This document shows positions 1-10,217 of a DNA stretch of 64,000 nt, piece by piece. Position numbers and translations under genes: made by a program. Origin of the DNA: Pestalotiopsis fici W106-1 (taxonomy: Eukaryota; Ascomycota; Sordariomycetes; Amphisphaeriales; Sporocadaceae); NCBI RefSeq assembly GCF_000516985.1, contig NW_006917104.1, positions 434,001 to 498,000 on the forward strand. The letters run 5' to 3'. Within the stretch, counting starts at the first letter, position 1, and each line of letters opens with the position of its first letter. The notes below the pieces were generated by a model that saw only the letters and a list, made by a program, of their open reading frames with translations, had not been told where the DNA came from and did no database searches.

Positions 1-511
1 CGTCTGCTCTGGTCACTGCAATCCGGGGGCCCTTAGTACCGTTTGTAGACGCCTTTGCAGCTCCTCCTCCAGCCTTGGCCTTGGCCTTTCGAGCCTTCAT
101 CTTTTCCCTCTTCTCGCGGTTCCTCCTTGTCTTTTCATCATCCTTTCGTGCCAGCTCCTCTCTCTTGCGCTCAAACTCCTCGTTCTCCTGCTCCTGCTTC
201 ACTTCTACGTCCATCTGACGCAATCTCTCATACTCGCGCCGCCGCGAGGCCTTGTAGACGTGGAACTCACCCGAGCCAGCTCCAGCACTGGAACCTTGTA
301 CGTTGGTCACAATCTCGGGCGGCGGGGCGATCCGCGACCGGGCCACCGCTGTCGACGAGTCCGGAATGCGGATGTCTTGGTCGGGGCGGGCAAAGAGAGC
401 ATCTACGTTCGAGGCCTGAGCCGACACGGGGGTAAGGGCACGCTTCTTGACCGCGCGCTTGGAGCGCGAGTCGGCCGAGGTGGGGATGCTCTCTGGACCT
501 TCGCCGGACAT
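1..511 (-). CDS. PRKRIP1/DUF1168-family nuclear protein (5' part, runs off window)
   Basis: The minus strand is open from an ATG at 511 to the left edge of the window, about 170 residues with no stop. The N-terminal 60 residues are Ser/Pro/Arg-rich and look disordered. A block reading FHVYKASRRREYERLRQMD follows, then a long Glu/Lys/Arg-rich helix (EEFERKREEL, then KTRRNREKREKMKARKAK). This is the signature of DUF1168, the family of mammalian PRKR-interacting protein 1, a spliceosome-associated double-stranded-RNA-binding protein. The rest of the gene lies outside the window. Its start is separated from the next gene by about 1.2 kb, so the two diverge. The family call is from recognised sequence; a nuclear or splicing role is inferred from the family. 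Confidence 0.85.
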   Translation of the reverse strand, partial: MSGEGPESIPTSADSRSKRAVKKRALTPVSAQASNVDALFARPDQDIRIPDSSTAVARSRIAPPPEIVTNVQGSSAGAGSGEFHVYKASRRREYERLRQMDVEVKQEQENEEFERKREELARKDDEKTRRNREKREKMKARKAKAKAGGGAAKASTNGTKGPRIAVTRAD

Positions 512-1702
512 GTTTGGGTAGGATGCACCTAAGATCTGGGGGGTTGGACGCCCGTTTCTGGTAGGTGGTTCTGGCTCACGATGGTGGGAGGGGCCGTGGT
601 CCTGCAACGAGATCGCCTGAGCTTAGGTGCAGGTGTATGCTGGATAATGTAGCTCGGCGCGTCGCAAGTCGGTTTCTGGAAGGGCGAGATCGGCAAGGCG
701 TGCTGTCGGTACTTGCAAACGGTGCTACCGTTGGTGGTTGATGCTGCGAGTTGGGAAATATTCTTGGCGTTTGGCGCAAGTCAGTTGGTGGAATCAAGCG
801 CTGCCGTTGCATATATCAGCTGTTTTCTTGCTGTCGTCTAAACGCCAAAAATTTGGGATAAGGCTGAAAAGGTCCAATGAATGAAATGGACTGTACGATC
901 TTCTCCAATGGGAACCGCGGGGCGGCAAAAGTCAACCAGGGGGAGGACCGCCAGAGCAGCGGCGCCTTAAGCAGCAGCTGCATCCCAACCCGAGGGGTCC
1001 CTGAGGGCGGTCTTAGCGCTGGAAGATACCGGGTCCAGGCACCATAGCAGGCCAATGGCGGGCAGGCTAAGTCGGTTTCTCAGCAGGTCAGCGGGGTCGA
1101 TCTACCAAGTCGACCCCTCCAAGCACCCCCGAACACCTCCAAAGCACCCGATAAGCAGGGGCCGAACGAGGGGCGATACCCAGGTCGCCTTGCTTGAAAC
1201 TTTGGGCTGTTTCTTCGTAGCTGAATCGTGGGGAGTCTTGGGAACCAGTCTCGTGGCTTGGGGAGTCACCAGTTTCATTTTTCTTCCTTCTGTTGGATCT
1301 TTTTTCCCGAACCTCCGAAATATTATCTGTCCTTCGTTCCTCCTCACTGCCGGGCTGGCTATTGGTATCACGACATCTATTCGTCATCTTCCGTGTCGGC
1401 TGTAAACTATTCGCCTTGCGTCCGAACGAGTCATCAGTAGCGCTGCTTGCACACTTTCCGTACTGCCGTACCATATCCTTTTCAAATAAACTGGAAGAAA
1501 TTCTACAGACTTCTTTCCTTTGCCCATTCGATCGCCACTGTGCGACTTTCGAGCCCTGTGCCAGATCCTACATATAGTCGTTCGATTTATTACTTGCTGA
1601 ATTCGTGACGCAACTTTCACGCTCTTCTCAGGATCACCGCGAGATCAATCAGCTGATCCGCTTCCCCAAGGAAAAGAGCCCAAGCCGTGCTTAAACACAA
1701 TC
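512..1702. other. Intergenic, divergent promoter region
   Basis: This gap of about 1.2 kb separates two divergent conserved genes. It contains several overlapping ORFs on both strands (for example 1055-1405 plus and 1088-1474 minus) with Ser/Arg-rich, family-less translations, which I take as chance. No repeat or RNA gene was recognised. Confidence 0.6.
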
Positions 1703-3315
1703 ATGGGACGACCAAGGCTGATCATTCTGATCAGACATGCCCAGTCTGAGGGCAACAGTAAGTAGAAACTCCATGTCCTTATTATCCATTTCCTAGGCAC
1801 TTTGCTGACCTTACTTGTCTTATAGAAAACAGAGAAATCCACCAGACCATCCCCGACCACCGTGTCAAGCTCACACAAGACGGATGGGCCCAGGCGCGCG
1901 AAGCTGGACGGCGCCTGCGCTCTATGCTTCGGGCCGACGATACTATCCACTTCTTCACCTCGCCCTATCGTAGGACAAGAGAGACGACCGAGGGCATTCT
2001 CGAGACTTTGACATCGGACGAGGATGACCCAAGCCCATTCAAGCGCTCCAACATCAATGTACACGAGGAGCCACGTTTGCGCGAGCAGGATTTTGGCAAC
2101 TTCCAGCCCTGTAGCGCCGAGATGGAGCGCATGTGGCAGGAGCGCGCCGACTATGGCCACTTTTTCTACAGAATTCCCAATGGAGAATCAGCCGCCGATG
2201 CATACGATCGCGTTTCCGGTTTCAACGAGAGTCTTTACCGGCAATTTGGCGAGGATGACTTTGCTAGTGTTTGTGTATTAGTCACCCATGGTCTTATGAG
2301 CAGGGTGTTCCTCATGAAGTGGTATCACTTCTCCGTCGAGTATTTTGAGGACCTGAGGAATGTGAATCACTGCGAGTTTCTCATCATGAAGAAGCAAGAA
2401 GACAGTGGCAAGTACATTTTACAGAACAAGCTGAGGACATGGTCTGCTCTAAGGCGGGAACGTGCTGCGCTCACAGCGAAAGAGGATGCTGAGAAAGAAA
2501 AGGAAAAGGGAAATGCTACTGCACCGGCCCCTGCCCAAGCTAAGGACGCAGAAAAACCGTCAAATGGCCAGAGCTCTTCTCAAGCAGTACAGAGACGATG
2601 GGGCGGCTGCCCGGAGGGATGCGATCACTCGAAACATCTTCCCAAGATTCGTAGGGACCTGTTGGAATTGCGGCAGGTTGACGAGAAGCATGCTGCTAAG
2701 AGCAGTCTTGCCGCTGCTGGCAGCGTCCAAGTTACGAGCTCCACCACAACGATCGCCTCGCGCCGAGTTCCGCGCACTGTCAACTCGTCAGATGACGACT
2801 CGGATGATCCCCGCGGCAAGCCTGGAGGCGGCCCTAAGATTGACATCTCAAGAGCTCGGGAAGAAATTGTTTCGTCGCCAGATGGTACACCCTCTTTCAT
2901 CACGGTCGAGGATCGTTTACGCTACATGAAATCTCCCAAGTTCCTGCATGTGGGTCGCGACTTTGGCGGTACACACTCTGGTGCTAATAGTGATGCGGAA
3001 ATGTCCGAGGACGACGCAAGGCAGCGTCTAGCTAGCATTGCCGCAAGGGTTAAACCTACCAACGGAACCAGTGGAGTTAATGGCAATAGCAATGGTGATA
3101 ATGGAAAATACCTCAACGAGAGCGGGATGGGACGGGGCGCGCATGCTAATAGGCTTGGTGATGCGCCGGCTAGTCGAAGCTGCTCGAATGATGGAAGCGA
3201 GGACGGTGGCGACGAGAGGGAAGATAATGGGGACGTGGACGAACACGAACACGAGGAAGAAGATTTGGACAAGGCCGAAAAGGAAGACCGAAGTATTAGA
3301 GGAAGTGTCTATTAA
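1703..3315 (+). CDS. Histidine-phosphatase (phosphoglycerate-mutase fold) protein, DET1-like
   Basis: Two exons (1703-1757, 1826-3315; intron GTAAGT...TATAG) give 514 aa. Residues 1-20 carry the phosphohistidine motif LIRHAQSEGN with H12. SPYRRTRETTEG follows near residue 65, and LVTHGL supplies the second catalytic His at about 173. The phosphatase-like core ends near residue 220. The C-terminal half is low-complexity, with Lys/Glu and Ser/Gly/Asn runs and an acidic tail, so it is probably disordered. The core resembles yeast Det1 (YDR051C) and its filamentous homologues, reported to affect sterol traffic. The start at 1703 is chosen because it places the RHA motif at the N-terminus; an ATG-to-stop reading beginning at 1924 would lose it. 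Family call strong, cellular role inferred. Confidence 0.9.
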
Positions 3316-4384
3316 GGAGATGATTTCAGCGTGGGAAGCACGATTCAGAATTACTCGGCTTCAGGCAGAGCTAAAGGCTGGCTCATGATCGAACAAAAAG
3401 AGCAACAGGAGAGTTTGGAAGATTGTTTACTGACGTCTCTCCGTCATAGATTGAATTACGAGTTACGATAGTCGGATATACCCAATTAAGTATGTTCATT
3501 CTGTATGTATCATCTTCGAGACTACATCACTTTTGAGTGAGAAAGAGTCACTTCCGTACTATAGCTGAGCTTCGCGCGAGCGGGCTCGCAAACACAACCT
3601 TCATCCAACATAAGTATCGATGACCTTGGCTAGGCTATACAGATGGCTTCCTAGGGCATGACCCATTGGTGGTGGCAAGATTTCTTTTCCAAAATTGTCC
3701 GATAATGTTCGAGAGAGGCCTAGGCATAAACGTCCTGGCAAAGTTGATTATAAAGTCAATTGGTGCCCTTGGCATCACCAACATTCGATACAGTCCGCTC
3801 CTCCCCGCCTAGATAAAAGCCTCGTCAACCCAGGCTGCTCTAAGCCTTATTTATAAAAGTGAAAAATTGTTACTCAATTTTTTCGGGGCAGCAAAAAAAG
3901 GAGGATTCTATTATACTACGTACTTTGTGTTAGTATTATCTCTTACAGCTCGAATAAAATTCACGGATAAAAGGAGGGAGAAAACACATCACGGATAAGG
4001 ACAAAAAGAAACACGCACTTAATTTGAACTCACGATCTACGATCACGGGAAGTCCAATAGGTGGGAGAGGGCAGCTGCTGGTGGCTGGACTCCAATAATT
4101 CTTGTCAGCTCAACAAGCATTGTCGGTTCTAACAACCACTGTTCAGAATCGGAATTACGTACTACTGCAAGCAAAGCTTCCGCTAATAATTGCTTTTGTA
4201 ATGCTGTGTGACCCAAATGAAGCTTTGCTTGGTTGGCCTCCGCCACCATTTGATGCGAGATGTGGGCGACCCAGCCGACGAATTCCATCGTTCTCTCCCC
4301 CTTATTGTTCCCCCAAGACCATGCTCGATCTCTGCGTCAATCCTATTTGACCATCATCCTTTGCGAGTTGCACTTCTCTCGAAG
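3316..4384. other. Intergenic
   Basis: This gap of about 1.07 kb holds the 3' region of the phosphatase-fold gene and the 5' region of the membrane-protein gene. It has short A- and T-rich runs near 3860-3960 but no gene, repeat or RNA that I can support. Confidence 0.6.
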
Positions 4385-6493
4385 ATGGCACACCAGGCGT
4401 CAGATACAGGTCGTCTGCTACGTGAAGGATCTCACGGGCAACATGCATCGATTTTTGGTTCTTCTAGCAACCGATCACACGAACAGATACCAATGTATGG
4501 TATCTCATCAGAATCTAATAACGTTATGGACTACACAATTTCAAATGGTGATACAGAGCTATTAAATGCACCAGGAAAGCGGAGCCAAGATGTTTTACCT
4601 GATTACGCCGCTGCAATCAGACGACCAGTCACTCTGTGGTCACTACACTCGGGCTGGACAATGTATGCATTCCTCCTTCTGGGGCTTGGATTTGCAGTTG
4701 GTCACCACCAATACTACATGTATCTCAACGGGACGCCCGCGGACGAGCAAGTGCAGAAAATGAGATATGGCACCGTGCTCGCATTCTTGACGAAGGCATC
4801 TTTAGTTGCCGCTGTCATTGCAGCATTTCGACAACGAATCTGGGCCACGTTGGTCTCTACGCCGCTCGCGTTGAAAGCTCTCGATTGTCTCCCAGCTGCT
4901 CCGAGTGATCTTCTCGCGGCATTCAATCCTGATGCTATCAGAAGTGCGAAGATTGCGGTATTCATGGCATGGTTCAGCTGGCAAGTAACCTTTTCTTGCA
5001 TTACTGACTTGTAAGAGGGACATTTCCGGGCTATTCCGGTGTCTAACATTTGCAGCAGGTCAAGCCCAATGATAGTGATTCTGGCAAGCCAGTCGCTTTC
5101 GGTAGAGCCAACAATCGACGTGACTACCTGTCCCGGAGCGAAGGTGTTGAACTTTAACAGGGAGACGATAGAGGAGTTTCGCAAACTGGACCCCGTGGAT
5201 AACGTTCCTCTCCTGCCCGCCTCTTATTGGAATTCAACGAGATTTAGCACTACTCAACCCTATTGGTTTGATTATTATCACGCGCCATTTGTTAGGCTCG
5301 AACAGCTTGCAACGATTGCCTTATACCAGGATCAACCTGCGACAGGATCAAATGCCTCTAGCATAGCTTGTGGTCATGACTGGGACTGTAGCTTTACAGT
5401 GAAGTTCGTGGCCCCTGGCTACAAATGTGACGATATCGTGACCGAAGGCGTATTTACAAAGGCCGCCCATGATATACGACCGCCTTTTGACACCAGCATT
5501 CTGCTACCATTGGGCCGCTACAGCTACTATGCAGTCACGCATCTGGGCGACTATGCAGATCAGCAAATGGGAGATGTCTTTCCAGGTGGAATACCCAAGT
5601 CCGAGCCGCCTTGGCCTAAACACTTTGGTGTATTTCGGACAGAGCCCGTTCTTTGGATCGGATACATTAGTGTGCTGACATCATCTGGGCGTCTCCCCGA
5701 GAACAGGACAGCGCCGGGGTGGAACGAGTCTTTCAGTCCAAATATCATTCGCTGCGAGAACTACGAAACCGAGTATACTGTTTTTTTCGAATACATCAAT
5801 GAGCTCCAAAAAATACGCATCCTTGACCGCAAATATATTGCGCCTATACTCAACACCACCTTGACACAAGACATTGCAAATGATGGCACTAGAGACACCA
5901 CTGTTGCGATACCAGAAAGTAATTACGTGTTTCCTCAAGATGAGAATTACGGATACGTTGCGGCATATCACTCGTTCGGGTCAGTATTCAGAAAACGCAT
6001 CAATGGAACCATAAATTCAGCTTCTACCATGGTGCCAGTTGCAAACACTCAGGCAATATTTACAAGATTATTCGATAAACAACAGACGTGTCTACCCGTT
6101 CCAGACTTCAAACAGCATTTGCAAGCTTTATTCGAAAGCATCATTCTTTCGGTATTTTCCAACCCCCAATATAATATAGTCACCTGGGCAGCAGCCCCTA
6201 ATAAACCGGTTGGGCTGCGCGAAAGCGACGGCCTAAACACCTACCCATGTACACGGTCCAAGGCTCAAAACAGGTTCAAGTACCATGCACAAGATCTGTG
6301 GATAGTCTATGGAATTTCCCTGCTTATCACTACAGCCGCGGTCGCTGTGGGTACAATCTCAATTGTACGAAATCAGGGGGTGCTTAAAAACACGCGGTAC
6401 TCGACCATTACCGTTCTTTTACAGCACTGCGGCGTCGAGTATCGTGCACTGCATCCTCAACAAAATGTGCAGACTCCAGAGGAAATGAGCTAA
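4385..6493 (+). CDS. Fungal plasma-membrane-type protein with large glycosylated ectodomain
   Basis: The model has two exons (4385-4980, 5059-6493) and 676 aa. The soluble N-terminus (about 1-85) is followed by hydrophobic spans near 87-110, 125-150 and 190-215. A roughly 420-residue extracytoplasmic domain with many N-x-S/T sites and paired Cys comes next, then a last span (IVYGISLLITTAAVAVG) near 638 and a short tail. This layout matches a large, poorly characterised Pezizomycotina membrane family, often annotated only as hypothetical. The intron is best read with a GC donor (TG|GCAAGT) and AG at 5057-5058, which joins TM3 without a gap. A GT donor at 5011 also keeps frame but inserts ten residues into the membrane span. 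The start is the ATG at 4385; the frame is open further upstream to 4208. Function unknown. Confidence 0.72.
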
Positions 6494-6834
6494 GACAAGA
6501 TGAGAGGAGTTATTGACATATCAATATTACGGAATTCTGGGCTCGATGCGCTTGCCTGCAATCTCCACGCCAGTCATGATAGCCTTTTCCTCTTCCCATC
6601 CGTGATCTGTGCAAGTGAGTTGAAGTGACAGGGGTGAAACCCGGCCTGCGATGACTCTATGGGTGTTATTCTTGTTAAATATGCCTTCGAAAGACATCTA
6701 TGAAGTTTGAACTGCGACTGTGGATGTCTATGCAAACAATTTTTTTATTCAAAAAAGAAAAGAAGAAAAAGAAAGAAAAAACGAGAGTAGCTTATTTGTT
6801 TCTCTTTGCTGCAGTCGGAAGAGTTGATGCACGA

Positions 6835-6842
6835 CCGGCCGG
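6835..6842. promoter_or_regulatory. CCGGCCGG palindrome
   Basis: A perfect 8-bp palindrome, CCGGCCGG, lies 57 bp left of the longer palindrome at 6892. Both share the CGGCCG core, so it may be a weaker second site for the same factor. Inference from sequence only. Confidence 0.35.
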
Positions 6843-6891
6843 CACGGCTTAGCGTCAAAGATCGCTATGGGCAGCCAAGACATTCCTTCGA

Positions 6892-6905
6892 CCGCCGGCC
6901 GGCGG
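6892..6905. promoter_or_regulatory. CCGCCGGCCGGCGG palindrome, candidate Zn2Cys6 operator
   Basis: A perfect 14-bp palindrome lies about 102 bp upstream of the regulator ATG. The same 14-mer, inside an identical 17-bp stretch GACCGCCGGCCGGCGGA, recurs in the promoter of the adjacent MFS gene at 9869. A shared, symmetric CGG-bearing element in both promoters is what a cluster-specific Zn2Cys6 dimer site would look like. Confidence 0.55.
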
Positions 6906-7007
6906 AGCAACGGGGTGCTGATATGTAGCTGAGCCCATCACTAATCTGACATCACCCACTTCTGCCCGGCGGAGTTTTTTGACTTCTTGTTTCTCTCCCA
7001 CTGTCGC

Positions 7008-9545
7008 ATGCCGGGGATTGATACTCGCCTGGACACCCTCAGAGCCAGCAGCGGAACCATGCCGGCCACACGCTCCGCACAGCCTGGACCAGGCGCCGAA
7101 GGCAATGCCAATGAAGACGCCCGTGCCCCGACTGGTCCAGCTGCGAAGCGAAGAAAGACACGTAAAGGAACGAATAGTTGCTGGGCATGCAAGCGACGGA
7201 AGGAGAAGTGTATCTTTGACCGCAGTCAGTCCGAAACCGGTGCACAGGCGACCGTTTGTCTGGCTTGTCAACGTCGTGGTACACCCTGTGTGAGCCAAGA
7301 ATTCCCGGATGACTCCACAGAACCTCCAGCTAGGACCGTTCAAGTTGCAGACAGCGCGATATGGATCGAGGCGCTCGTGGAGCAACTGGTCAAGAGATTC
7401 GCTAGCAATCAGTCTTCTACTGGCCCTACTGGGAGCAATTCCGAAAATATTGCGGCTCGAGACTGTGGAATCCCCACGCCGGCAACTGTTGATCTTGAAT
7501 CTGGACAGAATCCGCCTTCCAGTAGTATTTTAAAGTCTCCTGCCTCTGCGGGGATCACCGATGCCTCGACACCTCTATCAGGTCACCAAGAACAACCCTC
7601 TGCCGCAGTTGGTACTTATACCCGCGACTCGAGATCCCTTCGACTTCGAATATCCGATCATGTGTCTCCGGGTTCTGCCAAGTTGGCAAGGCTGTCAAGG
7701 GCGTTATACAATGCGTTACCTAGCATTCAAGACAGTGACATCCTCTGCAGAACTGGCTATCGCAGTTCTCAGATGTTTACTGAAATCCTGACCATCCCAT
7801 ACAAAAGTCTTGGCCAAAGCGGCTTGGGATCGCGAGTGAACAACCTTGTCAGGCCTGGACCTCAAACGCATCCCGTCTTATTAGCCAGGCACATGTTACA
7901 GCTCATGCATATTCTACAGCAATTTCATCCGAGTTATGAGGCACTACAAGCATTGTCTGAGCCACCAGATCAGATCCTAGAGCGATTGACAGAAACCGCC
8001 ATTACTCAAGTGTCTACCCAGGACCGATTCCTTGGCAATATCGAAGGCCTGGAATGCGTCCTGCTGGAGAGTATGTACCACGCCAACGGTGGCAGCCTCC
8101 GACTAAGCTGGGCTGCAAACAGGAGAGCTTTGCATCTGGCACAGCTGATGGGATTCCATCAAGATGGCGGCCGGCTCCGTTACCATATGTTAGATCCCAC
8201 ATCAAAGGCCGATCCGCGGTCCATGTGGTTTCACATTATCCAGTACGATTGCTCCTTGTCTCTCTTGCTAGGGCTGCCCCGAGGATTTCAGGACTGTAAT
8301 GTCGCCACTGAGGCTTTGCTCACAGGTGATATTGCCCTGGGCCGACTCGAACGGATACATTGTGCCATTGTCACTCAAATACTGGATCGTAACAGCTCCA
8401 AGCGTCCAGACTTCTCCACCACCCAACAGCTTGATAGAGAGCTCCAGAAAGAAGCTAGACGTCTACCTAGTAGGTGGTGGCTCCCGCCACGCCTTTCTAA
8501 CAAGGGGAAAGACGACGAAAGCCTTTTCTGGGACTTGAAGCGACTCATTGTTCAAATATCCCACTATAACATACTCAACAGACTACACCTACCGTACATG
8601 CTTCGCGCATCCAAGGATCCAAGTTACCAATACTCCCAGATTGCCTGCGTGAACGCCTCACGAGAGATACTCTCACGAACCCTTGTATTGCATGAGTTTA
8701 ATCGTGTCGCCTTCTGTTGTCGAACGCCAGATTTCATGGCACTCATGGCTGCTATGACGCTCGTCCTGGCGCATCTAGACAGTCATCGACACGCAAGCAG
8801 TCTCCTGGTTCATCAATACCTTAGCGACCGCGCCATGATGGAACAAATGCAGCAGAGCATGGAAGAGTATAGCCGCATAAACGGGGATGCTCTTAGTACT
8901 GAGAGTGCAGATCTGTTACGCCGCTTACTTGCCATTGAAGCTGAAGTTGCCGATGGTCATACAGCAAATACCGAGCGTGTCACTGTCCAGCCACAAGGTG
9001 AGGGAGCTCCCGACCACAATGAGAGTGACGAAGGAGATGGAGTTGTTCATGTCCACATTCCCTACTTTGGTATCGTCAAGATTGCCCGCGAGGGAACAAT
9101 ATCTAAAGAGACCCTCGGATCCGCACGAAAGCCGGTAGAAGCACAATGTGTTCAGGGTCAACATCCAGAAGTGTCGGATAGCAGGAACTCGACAGATTCA
9201 CGGCAGGCAATTGCAGAAACTCTTCTGCACTCGCCGCAGTTTGTTTCCGCTGGCCAGACAACAGACTCGAATGACATGTGCAGCAGACCAGATCTGTCGG
9301 CCCTAGCGCAGTCTCAGTCGCTAAGCCATGTCATGGCCATCACCGAGGAGACCGATCCAAGCTCGGCATACTCGCAGCCACAAGATAGCTTCTATGATCC
9401 ATATATGCCAGGATTCACTGCTGGGATTGATGATTGGACGTTTCAGGGGGTCGATTTGGCATTTTTCGAGACTCTGGCTAGTGGCGATGTCAACAGTGAA
9501 TTTTATCACATGAATGAGCTGGCATGGCAAAGTGATGGGGGCTGA
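7008..9545 (+). CDS. Zn2Cys6 fungal transcription factor
   Basis: A single exon of 845 aa. A basic stretch AAKRRKTRKG is followed by a Zn2Cys6 binuclear cluster with Cys at 58, 61, 68, 84, 87 and 94 (CWACKRRKEKC ... CLACQRRGTPC); the 15-residue loop between Cys 3 and 4 is longer than the usual 5-9. The middle (about 230-620) has the helical pattern of the fungal regulatory MHR domain, for example LARHMLQLMHILQQFHPSYE and SRWWLPPRL. The C-terminal 200 residues are acidic and Ser/Gln-rich, compatible with an activation region. The ATG at 7008 is the first in frame. It precedes an MFS exporter and reductases and shares a palindrome with the exporter promoter, so it is probably the local regulator. 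Targets are inferred. Confidence 0.9.
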   Translation: MPGIDTRLDTLRASSGTMPATRSAQPGPGAEGNANEDARAPTGPAAKRRKTRKGTNSCWACKRRKEKCIFDRSQSETGAQATVCLACQRRGTPCVSQEFPDDSTEPPARTVQVADSAIWIEALVEQLVKRFASNQSSTGPTGSNSENIAARDCGIPTPATVDLESGQNPPSSSILKSPASAGITDASTPLSGHQEQPSAAVGTYTRDSRSLRLRISDHVSPGSAKLARLSRALYNALPSIQDSDILCRTGYRSSQMFTEILTIPYKSLGQSGLGSRVNNLVRPGPQTHPVLLARHMLQLMHILQQFHPSYEALQALSEPPDQILERLTETAITQVSTQDRFLGNIEGLECVLLESMYHANGGSLRLSWAANRRALHLAQLMGFHQDGGRLRYHMLDPTSKADPRSMWFHIIQYDCSLSLLLGLPRGFQDCNVATEALLTGDIALGRLERIHCAIVTQILDRNSSKRPDFSTTQQLDRELQKEARRLPSRWWLPPRLSNKGKDDESLFWDLKRLIVQISHYNILNRLHLPYMLRASKDPSYQYSQIACVNASREILSRTLVLHEFNRVAFCCRTPDFMALMAAMTLVLAHLDSHRHASSLLVHQYLSDRAMMEQMQQSMEEYSRINGDALSTESADLLRRLLAIEAEVADGHTANTERVTVQPQGEGAPDHNESDEGDGVVHVHIPYFGIVKIAREGTISKETLGSARKPVEAQCVQGQHPEVSDSRNSTDSRQAIAETLLHSPQFVSAGQTTDSNDMCSRPDLSALAQSQSLSHVMAITEETDPSSAYSQPQDSFYDPYMPGFTAGIDDWTFQGVDLAFFETLASGDVNSEFYHMNELAWQSDGG

Positions 9546-10217
9546 TTAGCTAGTCGATCCATTGTTATTGAAATCAATGGGAAGAAACAAGATACGGCTG
9601 GCACAACTTGGGATTGAACAATGATTGCAGAGTTTGAGGGGACTCATCACTTCTAGGCAGTCTGTAGAAACAGATGGATTGAAACGCTGTAACTGTTGTC
9701 GCATGGGAAATGCTATCAAGCTCCTGTGATAGTTGCTCTTGAGGTCTTGCAGAGCAATTTGATGACCAACTTGTGTCTTGTGAACGAGTCAAATGATATG
9801 CTACTCAAGTACACATAGATCCGCCAAGGAAATCAACCCCTAAGATGAAATACGTTGTTAACATTGGACCGCCGGCCGGCGGACGCAAGAATGGCAACAT
9901 TCCCCACATCAATTCCCGTGTAAAACGAAGAAAACGAATGAAGAAACATTAAAGACTTGAGATTAATCCTCGATCCAAGATATTTAGTTTGTGTCCCATC
10001 GTACAGAGAAAACGAATCCTTCAGTGATTGGCAGTTTCTTATTTGCCAGCTCGTGATTTCACATTCCTGTTAGGTGGCAGTAGCCCGAAGAACCTTTGCT
10101 TCTTGTGAACCCGCTCGGCCAAGACGTTGACATCTTCCCATCCACTTCGCTGTCTCTCCAATCATCAGTTCTCTTCCAAGCAGATTCAGTCAAGCCCGTG
10201 TATTTTGCCACGCCAAC
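9546..10217. promoter_or_regulatory. Intergenic, MFS promoter
   Basis: A 672-bp gap between two co-oriented genes. It holds the palindrome at 9869-9882, about 336 bp upstream of the MFS start. The minus-strand ORF at 9574-9792 has no recognisable features and is ignored. Confidence 0.5.
9869..9882. promoter_or_regulatory. Second copy of CCGCCGGCCGGCGG palindrome
   Basis: Identical to the palindrome at 6892-6905, with matching flanks (17 of 17 bases). It lies about 336 bp upstream of the MFS ATG. Shared use by one regulator is inferred. Confidence 0.55.

Larger units (their letters stand above)
6494..7007. promoter_or_regulatory. Promoter region of the Zn2Cys6 regulator
   Basis: This 514-bp gap contains an A-rich tract near 6740-6782 and two GC-rich palindromes (6835-6842 and 6892-6905) within about 175 bp of the regulator start. 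CGG/CCG palindromes are the usual targets of Zn2Cys6 factors, so autoregulation is plausible. Confidence 0.5.

Noticed and set aside
1055..1474. Overlapping ORFs on both strands upstream of the DET1-like gene
   Set aside because: Compositionally odd, mutually overlapping and without family motifs; they lie in a normal divergent promoter.
4208..4384. Earlier in-frame start for the membrane protein
   Set aside because: Adds about 59 residues rich in Pro/Ser with no signal or conserved pattern; the ATG at 4385 gives a normal soluble N-terminus, though the earlier start cannot be excluded.
5011..5058. Canonical GT-AG intron in place of the GC-AG model
   Set aside because: Keeps frame but inserts ten residues within a hydrophobic span; kept as the alternative.
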